DNA of 59,016 nucleotides from SIG440 sp045645805 (lineage in GTDB: Bacteria; Bacillota; Clostridia; Monoglobales; Monoglobaceae). Positions within the stretch are counted from its first letter, which is position 1. Each line of letters begins with the position of its first letter. The stretch spans positions 1-59,016 of the forward strand of contig JAZRJL010000004.1 of the NCBI GenBank assembly GCA_045645805.1, written 5' to 3'. A model generated the notes under the pieces. The model had not been told where the DNA came from. It was given only the letters and a program-made list of their open reading frames with translations, and ran no database searches. The translations under genes and the position numbers were made by a program. Shown piece by piece: positions 8,016 through 16,216 of this stretch.

Positions 8016-8856
8016 TTTTATTGCCCCCTTTAAATAAATTACAGGTTTCCTCGTGCTTGTGTCTTTCAGTTTCACGATATATGGACGAACGACGTATTGC
8101 CTCGTCAAAATCAACCAAGTGTCCATCAAAATCAGGTCCGTCAACGCAGGCAAACTTCATTTCACCACCCACGGTAAGCCGACAACCGCCACACATACCT
8201 GTACCGTCAATCATAACAGGATTCATACTTACAACAGTTTTTATACCAAGCTCTTTGGTAAGAAGTGACACAAACTTCATCATTACAAGCGGTCCGATTG
8301 CAATTACCAAATCGTATTTTTCACCGCTTTCTACCAGTTTTTTGAGGGCATCGGTAACAAGACCTTTTTCACCGTAAGAGCCATCATCTGTAACAAGCAC
8401 CAATCTTTGTGATACCTTTTTAAATTCATCTACAAGAATAACCAAATCACGGTTGCGAAAACCAACTATTGAATGAACCTCAGCACCGTTTTCTGACAAA
8501 GCCTTTGCTGTCGGATATGCAATAGCACAGCCCACACCTCCGCCGATAACAGCAACCTTTTTAAAACCTTCAACCTCTGAAGGCTTACCCAAAGGGCCTG
8601 CAAAGTCACATATGTAATCACCCTCGTTAAGATGATTAAGCTTTTCAGTGGTTGCACCCACTATCTGAAAGATAATGGTAATTGTCCCATTTTCTCTGTC
8701 ATAATCAGCTATTGTCAACGGGATTCTTTCTCCCTCGCTGTCAACTCTTAAAATTATAAACTGTCCCGCTTTGGCTTTACGTGCAACAAGGGGTGCAGAT
8801 ACAACCATACGGGTTACAGTTGGATTTAAAATTTCTTTTTTAAGTATCTGAAACAT
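8008..8856 (-). CDS. nfnA: NfnA: ferredoxin-NADP reductase-like FAD/[2Fe-2S] subunit
   Basis: 282 residues. The start at 8856 follows GGAGG; a longer frame to 8916 lacks such a site. An FAD-binding barrel (AKAGQFIILRV, RIPLTIADYD) is followed by an NAD-binding domain (VAVIGGGVGCAIAYPTAKAL) and a C-terminal cysteine cluster GMCGGCRLT...FACVDGP for a [2Fe-2S] centre, as in SudB and PyrK-like proteins. Together with NfnB it would couple reduced ferredoxin and NADH to NADPH formation in the cytoplasm. Genes are co-directional and overlapping. A sulfide dehydrogenase subunit (SudB) label is the alternative. Confidence 0.88.
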   Translation of the reverse strand: MFQILKKEILNPTVTRMVVSAPLVARKAKAGQFIILRVDSEGERIPLTIADYDRENGTITIIFQIVGATTEKLNHLNEGDYICDFAGPLGKPSEVEGFKKVAVIGGGVGCAIAYPTAKALSENGAEVHSIVGFRNRDLVILVDEFKKVSQRLVLVTDDGSYGEKGLVTDALKKLVESGEKYDLVIAIGPLVMMKFVSLLTKELGIKTVVSMNPVMIDGTGMCGGCRLTVGGEMKFACVDGPDFDGHLVDFDEAIRRSSIYRETERHKHEETCNLFKGGNKNA

Positions 8857-8938
8857 CGTAATGCCTCCGTATTTCCAAATAAAACTCTTAAAGTATGTAA
8901 TTAAATATGATATCATACATCTTATATTTTGTCAATTT

Positions 8939-11029
8939 TTAAAACCTGAACACAACTTTTCCGTCTTGAGCCACAAGTTTTGCTGAAAATTCCTTACCGG
9001 ACTTCTTTGAAACAAAGCCCGAAATCAGCGGCGTTTCGCCTGTTTCAAGCAAAACTCGCATATTTTCAAGTGAAATAACCTTGCCGCAGATTACGCTGCC
9101 CGACGAGAATTTGCATCCGTCACGATAGCCGCTGCATCCGTAACCAAACCGTGTCCTAACCACATCCTTGCCACAAACAGGACATTTACCTGCAACATCG
9201 CCCACAAAACCATCAAAGTTCTCGTCCTTTTTATTTGCTTTGCCAAAAATCTCGGTAATTTCGGTCTTTACCATTTCAACCGCTTCCTCAACTGTGCTTT
9301 CGCCACGGAAAACCTTTTTAAGAGCAACACCCATCTGCGAGGTTTTGAACTTGTCCATACTTATATTCATCCTTTCAAGGGATTCAATCAGGTTTTCCCC
9401 TGCAGGAAGAATTGTATAGGTATCCTTTTTAAGTAGGATATATTCACTCTTTCTGGCATTATCAATTATACCTGTACGGGTCGCCTCGGTACCAAGCTCA
9501 AGACCCTCAAACATTGCGCGGTATTCCTCTTCCTCGCTCTCCTGTTCACTCATATTTGCTTTTTCATCCTTGAACGGATTTTTCAAATAGTTGTTAAGAG
9601 TTTCAATTGTATAATGTCTTGGCGGACTTGTCTCCTTTTCAACCGGCTTAAAATCTATGTTTACTCTGTCACCTTTTTCAAGAGGCGGCAGAATTTTATC
9701 CTTTTTTGTGTATGCATCAAAGGCAGTCCAGCCGGGCTGAACAATTACCGTACCTTTTAATGTAAAATCTTCAAGCTCACCAACCGAAACAGTAATCTCG
9801 GTCTTTTCAACAATGCAATCCTCGCTGCAAAAAACCGCAACAAACCGACGCATAATACTGCTGTAAACTCTCATTTCGTTCTCAGACAGCTTGGTTTTGT
9901 CGGGGATTTTATAGGTTGGGGTAAGAGCCGAGTGGGACTCAATTTTTGAATCATCAAATATCTTTTTGCTGTCCTTAAACTCAACTGGATATCCAAGGCC
10001 CTTGACCGATTGCAAAATTGTCTTTATCTTACCCTTTTCAGCAGTTGCAAGATACTCGGAATTTGTTCTTGGATATGTAACATAGCCTTTTTCGTAAAGT
10101 CCCTGAATAATCTCAAGACTTTCAGCCATAGACATCTTGTATTTTTTACCCAAAAAGTTCTGGAGCTTTGAAAGTGAATAAAGCTTGCCCGGATTGAGAG
10201 TATCCTTTTTCTTCTTTTTGGCGGTAACCGTTGCAGTTTGAAGATTATATTCATCGCAAAGCTGTTTTGCCTTTTCAAGCTGATTTTTTTCAAACCTCTG
10301 CTTGGTTGTAAGCTCAATTTCCTCGCCACCGGTTTCTGCTTTGCTGGCAACTGCATAATATATATCCGGAACAAAGTTGCGTATTGCCATATCCCGGTCA
10401 TAAATTGCTTTTACAATAGGCACAATAACCCTGCCCACCCTTAAAAGCGTGCCGTTTCGGAGAGTTGCATAGCGGGTAAGATTTACACCGTAAAGCCAGT
10501 CGGTAAAGGTGCGGGCATAGCCCTCATTTGCAAGGTTGTTATACTCACTTTCGTCCTTTAATGCCCCCATCGCCTCCTGAACGGTCTGCGGTGTCTGGTC
10601 GGGAAGCCATATTCTTTTAAGGCTTTTTTCGCCATCAAGAGCTTTTTCAATACAGGTACGGACAATAATTTCACCCTCACGGTCAGCATCACCTGCGTTG
10701 ATTATTGTGTCAACATCACTGCGGTTGCAAAGAGCTTTTATTATCTCAAACTGCTTTTTAACACCACCGTCAACCTTGCCTGTTTTGTCCTTCTTAAGCT
10801 CAAATTTGAATTTTTCGGGAAAGCACGGAATGTTATCCATTGTCCATCTTGGCTTTTCTTCGGTTTTGCCGGTATAGTCCTCAATATCAGCAAGAGAGAA
10901 AAGATGACCAAAGGCCCAGGTAATGATAAAACCTCCGCCCTCAAAATAACCATCTTTTTTTGTCATCTTCCCGATACCTGCCATAATATTTCTGGCAAGG
11001 CTGGGTTTCTCCGCAATAATAAGTACCAT
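8939..11029 (-). CDS. topB: DNA topoisomerase III (type IA)
   Basis: 696 residues. The N-terminal Toprim domain has IIAEKPS and the acidic NAGDADREGE motif (about 111-120). The catalytic tyrosine is Tyr319 in TYPRTNSEYL. The C-terminus carries a topoisomerase zinc-ribbon-like segment (CPVCGKDVV...YGCSG) with further lysine-rich DNA-binding tail. It relaxes and decatenates DNA by single-strand passage. The usual GRVQTP motif reads GRVIVP here (about 199-204), a departure from typical chromosomal topB that may mark a divergent subfamily. The start follows AAGGTGA. Neighbours on either side are unrelated housekeeping genes. Confidence 0.92.
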   Translation of the reverse strand: MVLIIAEKPSLARNIMAGIGKMTKKDGYFEGGGFIITWAFGHLFSLADIEDYTGKTEEKPRWTMDNIPCFPEKFKFELKKDKTGKVDGGVKKQFEIIKALCNRSDVDTIINAGDADREGEIIVRTCIEKALDGEKSLKRIWLPDQTPQTVQEAMGALKDESEYNNLANEGYARTFTDWLYGVNLTRYATLRNGTLLRVGRVIVPIVKAIYDRDMAIRNFVPDIYYAVASKAETGGEEIELTTKQRFEKNQLEKAKQLCDEYNLQTATVTAKKKKKDTLNPGKLYSLSKLQNFLGKKYKMSMAESLEIIQGLYEKGYVTYPRTNSEYLATAEKGKIKTILQSVKGLGYPVEFKDSKKIFDDSKIESHSALTPTYKIPDKTKLSENEMRVYSSIMRRFVAVFCSEDCIVEKTEITVSVGELEDFTLKGTVIVQPGWTAFDAYTKKDKILPPLEKGDRVNIDFKPVEKETSPPRHYTIETLNNYLKNPFKDEKANMSEQESEEEEYRAMFEGLELGTEATRTGIIDNARKSEYILLKKDTYTILPAGENLIESLERMNISMDKFKTSQMGVALKKVFRGESTVEEAVEMVKTEITEIFGKANKKDENFDGFVGDVAGKCPVCGKDVVRTRFGYGCSGYRDGCKFSSGSVICGKVISLENMRVLLETGETPLISGFVSKKSGKEFSAKLVAQDGKVVFRF

Positions 11030-11101
11030 AATTCAATTTCACCTTAAAAAACGTAAGGGACGATTTTTTCAACCGCCCCGAATTTTAATTTTCCCGTCTC
11101 A

Positions 11102-11416
11102 TTAGTCCTCAAAATCAAAGAGGTCAGCATTTCTTTCCTTAAAAAGCTCGTAGGCTTTATCAAGAACCTCTAAATCCTCTTCGGGAACAAGAATGCTTTC
11201 GCCGTTTTCCTCGCCCTCAATTTTAAGAATTACAACCTCATCAACCTCGTCGTCTTCTTCCTCTTTGTAGGGAATGCAGATAACATAATCGGTATCGTTT
11301 ACCTGAACGGTGTCAAGATGCTCAAAGGTCTGTTTGTTGCCGTCATCATCAAACAAATCAACTAAAAAATTATCCTCCATCTCCATATTTTCTGTGTTAT
11401 CAAATTTCTCTGACAT
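11102..11416 (-). CDS. DUF1292 (YrzB-like) acidic protein
   Basis: 104 residues, strongly acidic (many Asp/Glu, e.g. EEEDDEVDEVVIL), matching the DUF1292/YrzB family in length and in the pattern DTDYVICIPYKEE...EVVILKI...ESILVPEEDLEVLDKAYELF. The function is unknown. The gene follows ruvX with a 19-base gap in the same direction, the same order as yrrK-yrzB in Bacillus, which supports the call. Confidence 0.8.
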   Translation of the reverse strand: MSEKFDNTENMEMEDNFLVDLFDDDGNKQTFEHLDTVQVNDTDYVICIPYKEEEDDEVDEVVILKIEGEENGESILVPEEDLEVLDKAYELFKERNADLFDFED

Positions 11417-11435
11417 TTCAATTTCTCCTTTTCAA

Positions 11436-11846
11436 TTATATTTTTTTACTGTCCAGATAGCCTTGCAGTATATACGCTGCTGCAATTTTGTCAACAGTAT
11501 CTTTTCGCTTTTTTCCTCTCACATTTGTCTGATTCATCAGGTTGTGTGCCGAAACCGTGGTAAGCCTTTCGTCCCAAAGCACTATTTCAAGTCCTGTCAG
11601 TTCACGCACAATTTTTGCAAAGACTTTTGTCTTTTTACCACGTTCACCAACTGTTCCATTCATATTTTTAGGAAAGCCAAGAACAATCAGTTCAACCCCA
11701 AGCTTTTGAGCAAGCTCGGCGGTGTGCTGTGCTACCTTGTTCATATTTTTTTCAGGATAAACCTCAAGGGTATGTGCTGAAAAGCCAAGTGCATCCGAAG
11801 TTGCATACCCCGTACGGCTGTCACCAAAGTCAACGCCAAGTATCAC
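11436..11846 (-). CDS. ruvX: RuvX/YqgF Holliday junction resolvase-like nuclease
   Basis: About 136 residues of RNase H fold: LGVDFGDSRTGYA at the start (first catalytic Asp), LIVLGFPKNMNGT, VLWDERLTT and a C-terminal DKIAAAYILQGYLD. It acts on branched DNA or in pre-16S rRNA 5' processing (YqgF). Two GTG starts are possible, 11858 and 11846; the GGAG at the upstream codon is spaced for the second, so I use 11846. A TAA stop precedes DUF1292 by a short gap. Confidence 0.88.
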   Translation of the reverse strand: MILGVDFGDSRTGYATSDALGFSAHTLEVYPEKNMNKVAQHTAELAQKLGVELIVLGFPKNMNGTVGERGKKTKVFAKIVRELTGLEIVLWDERLTTVSAHNLMNQTNVRGKKRKDTVDKIAAAYILQGYLDSKKI

Positions 11847-11933
11847 AGATATCTCCACACCCTTTCAGACAAATTATATATGTATTTTATCACAACTTAC
11901 TTTTATTAGCAAGTGTTTTTTTGTTATTAATAT

Positions 11934-11992
11934 AATTCAGCAATTTTTGAAATATTTTTTCACAGCACAACTTAACAAAATTTCGCTGAATT
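11934..11992. repeat. Imperfect inverted repeat in the ruvX-acn divergent region
   Basis: AATTCAGCAATTTTTG (11934-11949) matches the reverse complement of the arm at 11976-11992 except for a one-base insertion and one substitution. It lies between two divergent genes. The 362-base region 11847-12208 also holds two DnaA boxes (12036-12056) and the aconitase promoter; I see no gene in it. Confidence 0.45.
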
Positions 11993-12035
11993 GTGTTAGA
12001 ATCCACTTCAAATCCGCATATTTCAGCATTTTTTC

Positions 12036-12056
12036 TGTGGATAACTCTGTGGATAA
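12036..12056 (-). promoter_or_regulatory. Two perfect DnaA boxes, 12 bases apart
   Basis: TGTGGATAA occurs at 12036-12044 and 12048-12056, i.e. two exact copies of the DnaA box TTATCCACA on the minus strand, one helical turn apart with the same orientation. The surroundings are AT-rich and genes diverge from this region. No dnaA, dnaN or other origin genes are near. DnaA-controlled expression, a DnaA-titrating site, or part of an origin are possible. Confidence 0.5.
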
Positions 12057-12141
12057 GGTGAATAACATTTGATTTAAAGCCACTTTTTTCACATAATATG
12101 CTGTAATGTTTATATTTGACATTTTTTTGACGGTGAAAAAC

Positions 12142-12170
12142 TTGACAAAGAGCTATATTTTTTGTAAAAT
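12142..12170 (+). promoter_or_regulatory. Promoter for the acn-icd-rex cluster
   Basis: TTGACA (12142-12147), 17-base spacer, TAAAAT (12165-12170), 38 bases before the aconitase ATG. An earlier TTGACG lies at about 12127. No clear Rex operator was seen here. Confidence 0.55.
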
Positions 12171-12208
12171 AATTAGATGATTATTTGAAAATTCGGAGGA
12201 CAAACATT

Positions 12209-14143
12209 ATGGGACTTACATTGGCACAAAAGATACTTAAAAACCACCTTGTATCCGGCGAAATGGTTGCAGGGCAGGAAATTGGAATTAAAATAGACCA
12301 GACCCTCACTCAGGACGCAACAGGAACAATGGCATATCTTGAGTTTGAGGCTATGGGTGTTCCCAGAGTTAAGACCGAGAAATCGGTTGCATATATAGAC
12401 CACAACACTCTGCAAAGCGGTTTTGAAAATGCAGATGATCACCGCTTTATCGGCAGTGTGTGCAAAAAGCACGGCATATATTTTTCACGTCCCGGCAATG
12501 GTATTTGCCATCAGGTTCATCTTGAACGCTTCGGCATACCCGGCAAAACCCTTATTGGTTCAGATAGCCACACCCCAACCGGCGGCGGTATTGGTATGAT
12601 AGCAATCGGTGCAGGCGGTATGGACGTTGCAGTCGCAATGGGTGGCGGTACATACTACATCACCTGTCCTAAGATTGTAAAGGTTAACCTTGTTGGCAAG
12701 CTAAGCCCCTGGGTTGCCGCAAAGGATGTTATCTTAGAAGTTCTTCGCAGACTTTCTGTTAAAGGCGGTGTGGGCAAAATTATTGAATATACAGGTGAAG
12801 GTGTAAAAACCCTTTCTGTACCCGAACGTGCAACTATTACAAATATGGGTGCAGAACTTGGTGCAACCACCTCTATCTTCCCCTCAGACGAAACAACGCG
12901 AGAATTTTTAAAAGCACAGTGCCGTGAGCAGGATTACACACCCCTTACAGCAGATGCTGATGCTGTATATGATGAAGAAATTGAAATTAACTTGAGCGAG
13001 CTTGTACCACTTGCAGCTTGTCCTCATTCACCCGACAATGTTAAATCGGTTGCAGAAATTGGTGAAATGAAGATTGACCAGGTTTGTATCGGTTCATGCA
13101 CAAACTCATCTCTTCTTGATATGCTGAAAGTTGCATATATTCTTAAGGGTAAAACCGTTCATCCCGATGTATCCCTTTCAATTGCCCCCGGCTCAAAGCA
13201 GGTTCTTAATATGCTTGCTGCCTGCGGTGCACTTTCGGATATGATTGATGCAGGTGCAAGAATCTTAGAAAGTGCCTGCGGTCCTTGTATCGGTATGGGA
13301 CAATCCCCCAATTCCGGTGGTATTTCACTTCGTACCTTTAACCGCAACTTTGAAGGCAGAAGCGGAACAAAAGACGGTCAGATTTACCTTGTATCCCCCG
13401 AGCTTGCTGCAGCATCAGCACTCACAGGCGTGCTTACCGACCCAAGAACCCTTGGCGATATGCCCGACTTTGAGCTTCCCGAGATATTTACCATCAATGA
13501 CAATATGGTTGTTCCCCCTGCTAAGGCTGAGGATATGGACACAGTTGAGGTTTTAAGAGGTCCAAACATCAAGCCATTCCCCGTATCTGTGGCTTTGGCT
13601 GATGAAATAACTGCAAAGTGCAGCCTTAAGGTTGGTGACAATATCACCACAGACCATATTATGCCTGCAGGTGCAAAGATACTCCCGCTCCGCTCCAACA
13701 TTCCAAAGATTTCGGAATACTGTTTTGCTGTATGTGATGAGAAATTCCCAAGCAGAGCACTTGAGCTTGGAAAGAGTATTATTGTGGGCGGTTCAAACTA
13801 CGGACAGGGTTCATCCCGTGAACACGCCGCACTTGCTCCTCTCTATTTAGGTGTTAAGGCTGTAATCGTTAAGTCATTTGCAAGAATCCATATGGCAAAC
13901 CTTATCAATGCTGGAATTCTTCCTCTTACCTTTGTAAATGAAGCCGACTATGACAAAATTGACCAGATGGACGAGCTTAAGTTTACAAACCTCACATCAG
14001 ACATTATGACTGCCAGTGAACTTACCGTTACAAATACAACAAAAGGCTTTGACTTTAAGGTAAAGCTCGACCTTTCTGACCGTCAGAGAGAAATGATTAA
14101 GGCAGGCGGCTTGCTTAACTACACAAAAGAGACAGGTAAATAA
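12209..14143 (+). CDS. acnA: Aconitate hydratase (Aquifex-type, about 640 residues)
   Basis: 644 residues from the ATG preceded by GGAGG. The [4Fe-4S] ligands are visible: Cys297 in IGSCTNSS, and Cys357 and Cys360 in ACGPCIGMG. The C-terminal swivel domain carries GGSNYGQGSSREHAA. Its length and order match the shorter Aquifex-type aconitases (TIGR01342-like), not the 900-residue AcnA. It interconverts citrate and isocitrate. It lies 22 bases before isocitrate dehydrogenase, so the pair makes 2-oxoglutarate from citrate, feeding glutamate synthesis; no citrate synthase is in the window. Homoaconitase or isopropylmalate isomerase is possible in principle but the fused swivel domain and the icd neighbour argue against it. 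Confidence 0.9.
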   Translation: MGLTLAQKILKNHLVSGEMVAGQEIGIKIDQTLTQDATGTMAYLEFEAMGVPRVKTEKSVAYIDHNTLQSGFENADDHRFIGSVCKKHGIYFSRPGNGICHQVHLERFGIPGKTLIGSDSHTPTGGGIGMIAIGAGGMDVAVAMGGGTYYITCPKIVKVNLVGKLSPWVAAKDVILEVLRRLSVKGGVGKIIEYTGEGVKTLSVPERATITNMGAELGATTSIFPSDETTREFLKAQCREQDYTPLTADADAVYDEEIEINLSELVPLAACPHSPDNVKSVAEIGEMKIDQVCIGSCTNSSLLDMLKVAYILKGKTVHPDVSLSIAPGSKQVLNMLAACGALSDMIDAGARILESACGPCIGMGQSPNSGGISLRTFNRNFEGRSGTKDGQIYLVSPELAAASALTGVLTDPRTLGDMPDFELPEIFTINDNMVVPPAKAEDMDTVEVLRGPNIKPFPVSVALADEITAKCSLKVGDNITTDHIMPAGAKILPLRSNIPKISEYCFAVCDEKFPSRALELGKSIIVGGSNYGQGSSREHAALAPLYLGVKAVIVKSFARIHMANLINAGILPLTFVNEADYDKIDQMDELKFTNLTSDIMTASELTVTNTTKGFDFKVKLDLSDRQREMIKAGGLLNYTKETGK

Positions 14144-14165
14144 ACCCCGAAAGGATGATATAAAA

Positions 14166-15377
14166 ATGGAAAAAATCAAAATGACAACTCCCCTCGTTGA
14201 AATGGACGGGGATGAAATGACCCGAATCATATGGAAGATGATTAAGGACATCCTTATTCTTCCCTATGTGGATTTAAAATCTGAATACTACGATTTAGGA
14301 CTTGAATACCGAAACGAAACCGACGACAAGGTTACCTTTGACTCGGCTTATGCAACCAAGAAATACGGTGTTGCCGTTAAATGTGCAACAATCACACCAA
14401 ACGCTGACCGCGTTAAGGAATATAATCTCAAGGAGATGTGGAAATCACCAAACGGTACAATCCGTGCAATCCTTGATGGAACAGTTTTTCGTGCCCCCAT
14501 CATTGTAAAGGGTATTACACCTTACATTCCTACATGGACAAAGCCAATTACAATCGCCCGTCACGCATATGGTGATGTTTATAAGAACACCGAAATGCAG
14601 GTTCCTGAGGGTTCAAAATGTGAGCTTGTATGTACCGACAAGGACGGCAATGAAATTCGTCAAACCATTCACGAGTTTGGTGAAAGTGCAGGTATCATTC
14701 AGGGTCTTCACAATATTGACCAGTCCATTCAAAGCTTCGCCCGTTGCTGCTTTAATTATGCTCTTGACACAAAGCAGGATATCTGGTTTGCAACCAAGGA
14801 CACTATTTCAAAGAAGTATGACCACCGTTTCAAAGACATCTTCAACGAGATTTTTGAAGCTGAATACAAAGAAAAATTTGATGCCGCAGGTATTGAGTAT
14901 TTCTATACACTTATCGACGATGCTGTTGCACGTGTTGTACGTTCAGAAGGCGGTTACATCTGGGCATGCAAGAACTATGACGGTGATGTTATGTCGGATA
15001 TGGTTGCAACCGCTTACGGCAGCCTTGCAATGATGACTTCTGTTTTGGTATCACCTGACGGAACTTATGAATACGAGGCTGCACACGGCACAGTTCAGCG
15101 TCATTATTACAAGCACTTAAAGGGCGAAGAAACCTCAACAAACAGTGTCGCAACATTGTTTGCATGGACAGGTGCTCTTCGCAAAAGAGGTGAGCTTGAC
15201 GGACTTACAGACCTTTGCAGCTTTGCTGACAAGCTTGAAAGAGCAACAATTGAAACAATTGAAAGCGGTATCATGACAGGTGACCTTTATCTGCTTTCAA
15301 GCCTTGAAAACAAAAAGAAGGTAAACACAGAGGAATTTTTGCTTGCTGTTAATGACAAGCTTGTGTCCGTCCTTTAA
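14166..15377 (+). CDS. icd: NADP-dependent isocitrate dehydrogenase, eukaryotic-type subfamily
   Basis: 403 residues resembling the mitochondrial/cytosolic IDH (subfamily II) rather than the E. coli type: PLVEMDGDEMTRIIW at the start, YYDLGLEYRN, KCATITPNADRV, GTVFRAPI (substrate Arg), DDAVARVVRSEGGY, and AAHGTVQRHYY for cofactor binding. It decarboxylates isocitrate to 2-oxoglutarate with NADP. Start has a GAAAGG-type site. It follows aconitase closely and precedes rex, so it is likely co-transcribed with them. Confidence 0.94.
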   Translation: MEKIKMTTPLVEMDGDEMTRIIWKMIKDILILPYVDLKSEYYDLGLEYRNETDDKVTFDSAYATKKYGVAVKCATITPNADRVKEYNLKEMWKSPNGTIRAILDGTVFRAPIIVKGITPYIPTWTKPITIARHAYGDVYKNTEMQVPEGSKCELVCTDKDGNEIRQTIHEFGESAGIIQGLHNIDQSIQSFARCCFNYALDTKQDIWFATKDTISKKYDHRFKDIFNEIFEAEYKEKFDAAGIEYFYTLIDDAVARVVRSEGGYIWACKNYDGDVMSDMVATAYGSLAMMTSVLVSPDGTYEYEAAHGTVQRHYYKHLKGEETSTNSVATLFAWTGALRKRGELDGLTDLCSFADKLERATIETIESGIMTGDLYLLSSLENKKKVNTEEFLLAVNDKLVSVL

Positions 15378-15393
15378 TTTGGAGGAAATTTAA

Positions 15394-16041
15394 ATGGAAA
15401 AGCAAGTATCAGCATCCGTTATCAATCGTCTGCCCAGATATTACAGATATCTGGGCGAGCTTTTAAAAAGCGGTGTTGAAAGAATATCTTCAAGAGAACT
15501 AAGTAAACGAATGGGAATTACTGCCTCGCAAATTCGTCAGGACCTTAACTGCTTCGGCGGTTTTGGTCAACAGGGCTACGGCTACAACGTAGAATACCTT
15601 TACGGTGAAATTGCAGGTATTCTTGGTCTTAACTCCCGTTATAAGGCAATTTTAGTCGGTGCCGGCAATATGGGGCAGGCTCTTATCCAAAATACAACCT
15701 TTGAAAAACGGGGGTTTACACTCATTGGGATTTTTGACAACGACCCTGAAAAAATAGGTAAAAAAATCAAAGACATTACAATCTCAGACATCAAAGATAT
15801 TAAAGCATTTATTGAAGAAAACAAGCCTACAATGGCAATTATTTCAACTCCACGCACAGTCGTAAGTCAGGTAGTTAATGAGCTTACCGAATATGGCATA
15901 ACAGGCTTTCTTAACTTTTCCTATGCTGAAATTCCTCACAACGATAATGTGGTTGTAGAAAACATCCACCTAAGCGACAGCTTAATGAGGCTTTGTTACA
16001 AAATCTCAGCACACGACAAAAAAAATACTCCAGAGGATTGA
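15394..16041 (+). CDS. rex: Redox-sensing transcriptional repressor Rex
   Basis: 215 residues. The N-terminal winged helix (about 1-80) contains ISSRELSKRMGITASQIRQD and FGGFGQQGYGYN. The Rossmann fold follows with AILVGAGNMGQAL, the NADH site. Rex represses redox genes when NADH is low relative to NAD. GGAGG precedes the start, 17 bases after icd. Its link to the aconitase and isocitrate dehydrogenase genes suggests NADH-responsive control of this cluster, but I found no clear Rex operator in the upstream region. Confidence 0.95.
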   Translation: MEKQVSASVINRLPRYYRYLGELLKSGVERISSRELSKRMGITASQIRQDLNCFGGFGQQGYGYNVEYLYGEIAGILGLNSRYKAILVGAGNMGQALIQNTTFEKRGFTLIGIFDNDPEKIGKKIKDITISDIKDIKAFIEENKPTMAIISTPRTVVSQVVNELTEYGITGFLNFSYAEIPHNDNVVVENIHLSDSLMRLCYKISAHDKKNTPED

Positions 16042-16042
16042 T

Positions 16043-16216
16043 AACGTGAAAGAAACTTTCACGTTCTCCTCCGGCAGAATTAAATTGCCCGTGCGAATTT
16101 TTTGCCAATGGCGAAACGCACATGGGCGAAAAAATCTCTTATCATTCCTTGCCCTGCCGGTAAGAGACTTTTCATTACTATTTATGTCGACGCAGGGCGA
16201 TGGAATGGAGATTTTT
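16043..16216 (+). ncRNA. Highly structured leader between rex and the P-loop gene, possibly a riboregulator
   Basis: A 175-base gap holds nested complementarity. A perfect 10-bp hairpin lies at 16043-16065. A long hairpin spans 16087-16127 (GCCCGTGCG with CGCAC-AT-GGGC, closed by a TTTTGCC/GGCGAAA inner stem). CCGGCAG (16071-16077) pairs with CTGCCGG (16154-16160), enclosing that hairpin. TTGCCCTGC (16149-16157) can instead pair with GCAGGGCGA (16192-16200) just before the GGAG of the next gene. The last two pairings share 16154-16157 and exclude each other, the layout of a two-state leader. CTCTTA/TAAGAG (16136-16141, 16161-16166) is a further option. I do not recognise a known riboswitch class. 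Confidence 0.45.

Noticed and set aside
6624..8153. Longer start for nfnB at 8153
   Set aside because: It would overlap nfnA by over 140 bases; the ATG at 8015 has a good ribosome site.
8008..8916. Longer start for nfnA at 8916
   Set aside because: No ribosome site there, while GGAGG fits the ATG at 8856.
11937..12122. A 61-codon minus-strand frame in the ruvX-acn gap
   Set aside because: It is made of the DnaA boxes (giving LSTELSTE) and AT-rich DNA, with no ribosome site.
16046..16216. N-terminal extension of the P-loop protein
   Set aside because: The segment is the structured leader, lacks a ribosome site, and the ATG at 16217 has GGAG at the right distance.
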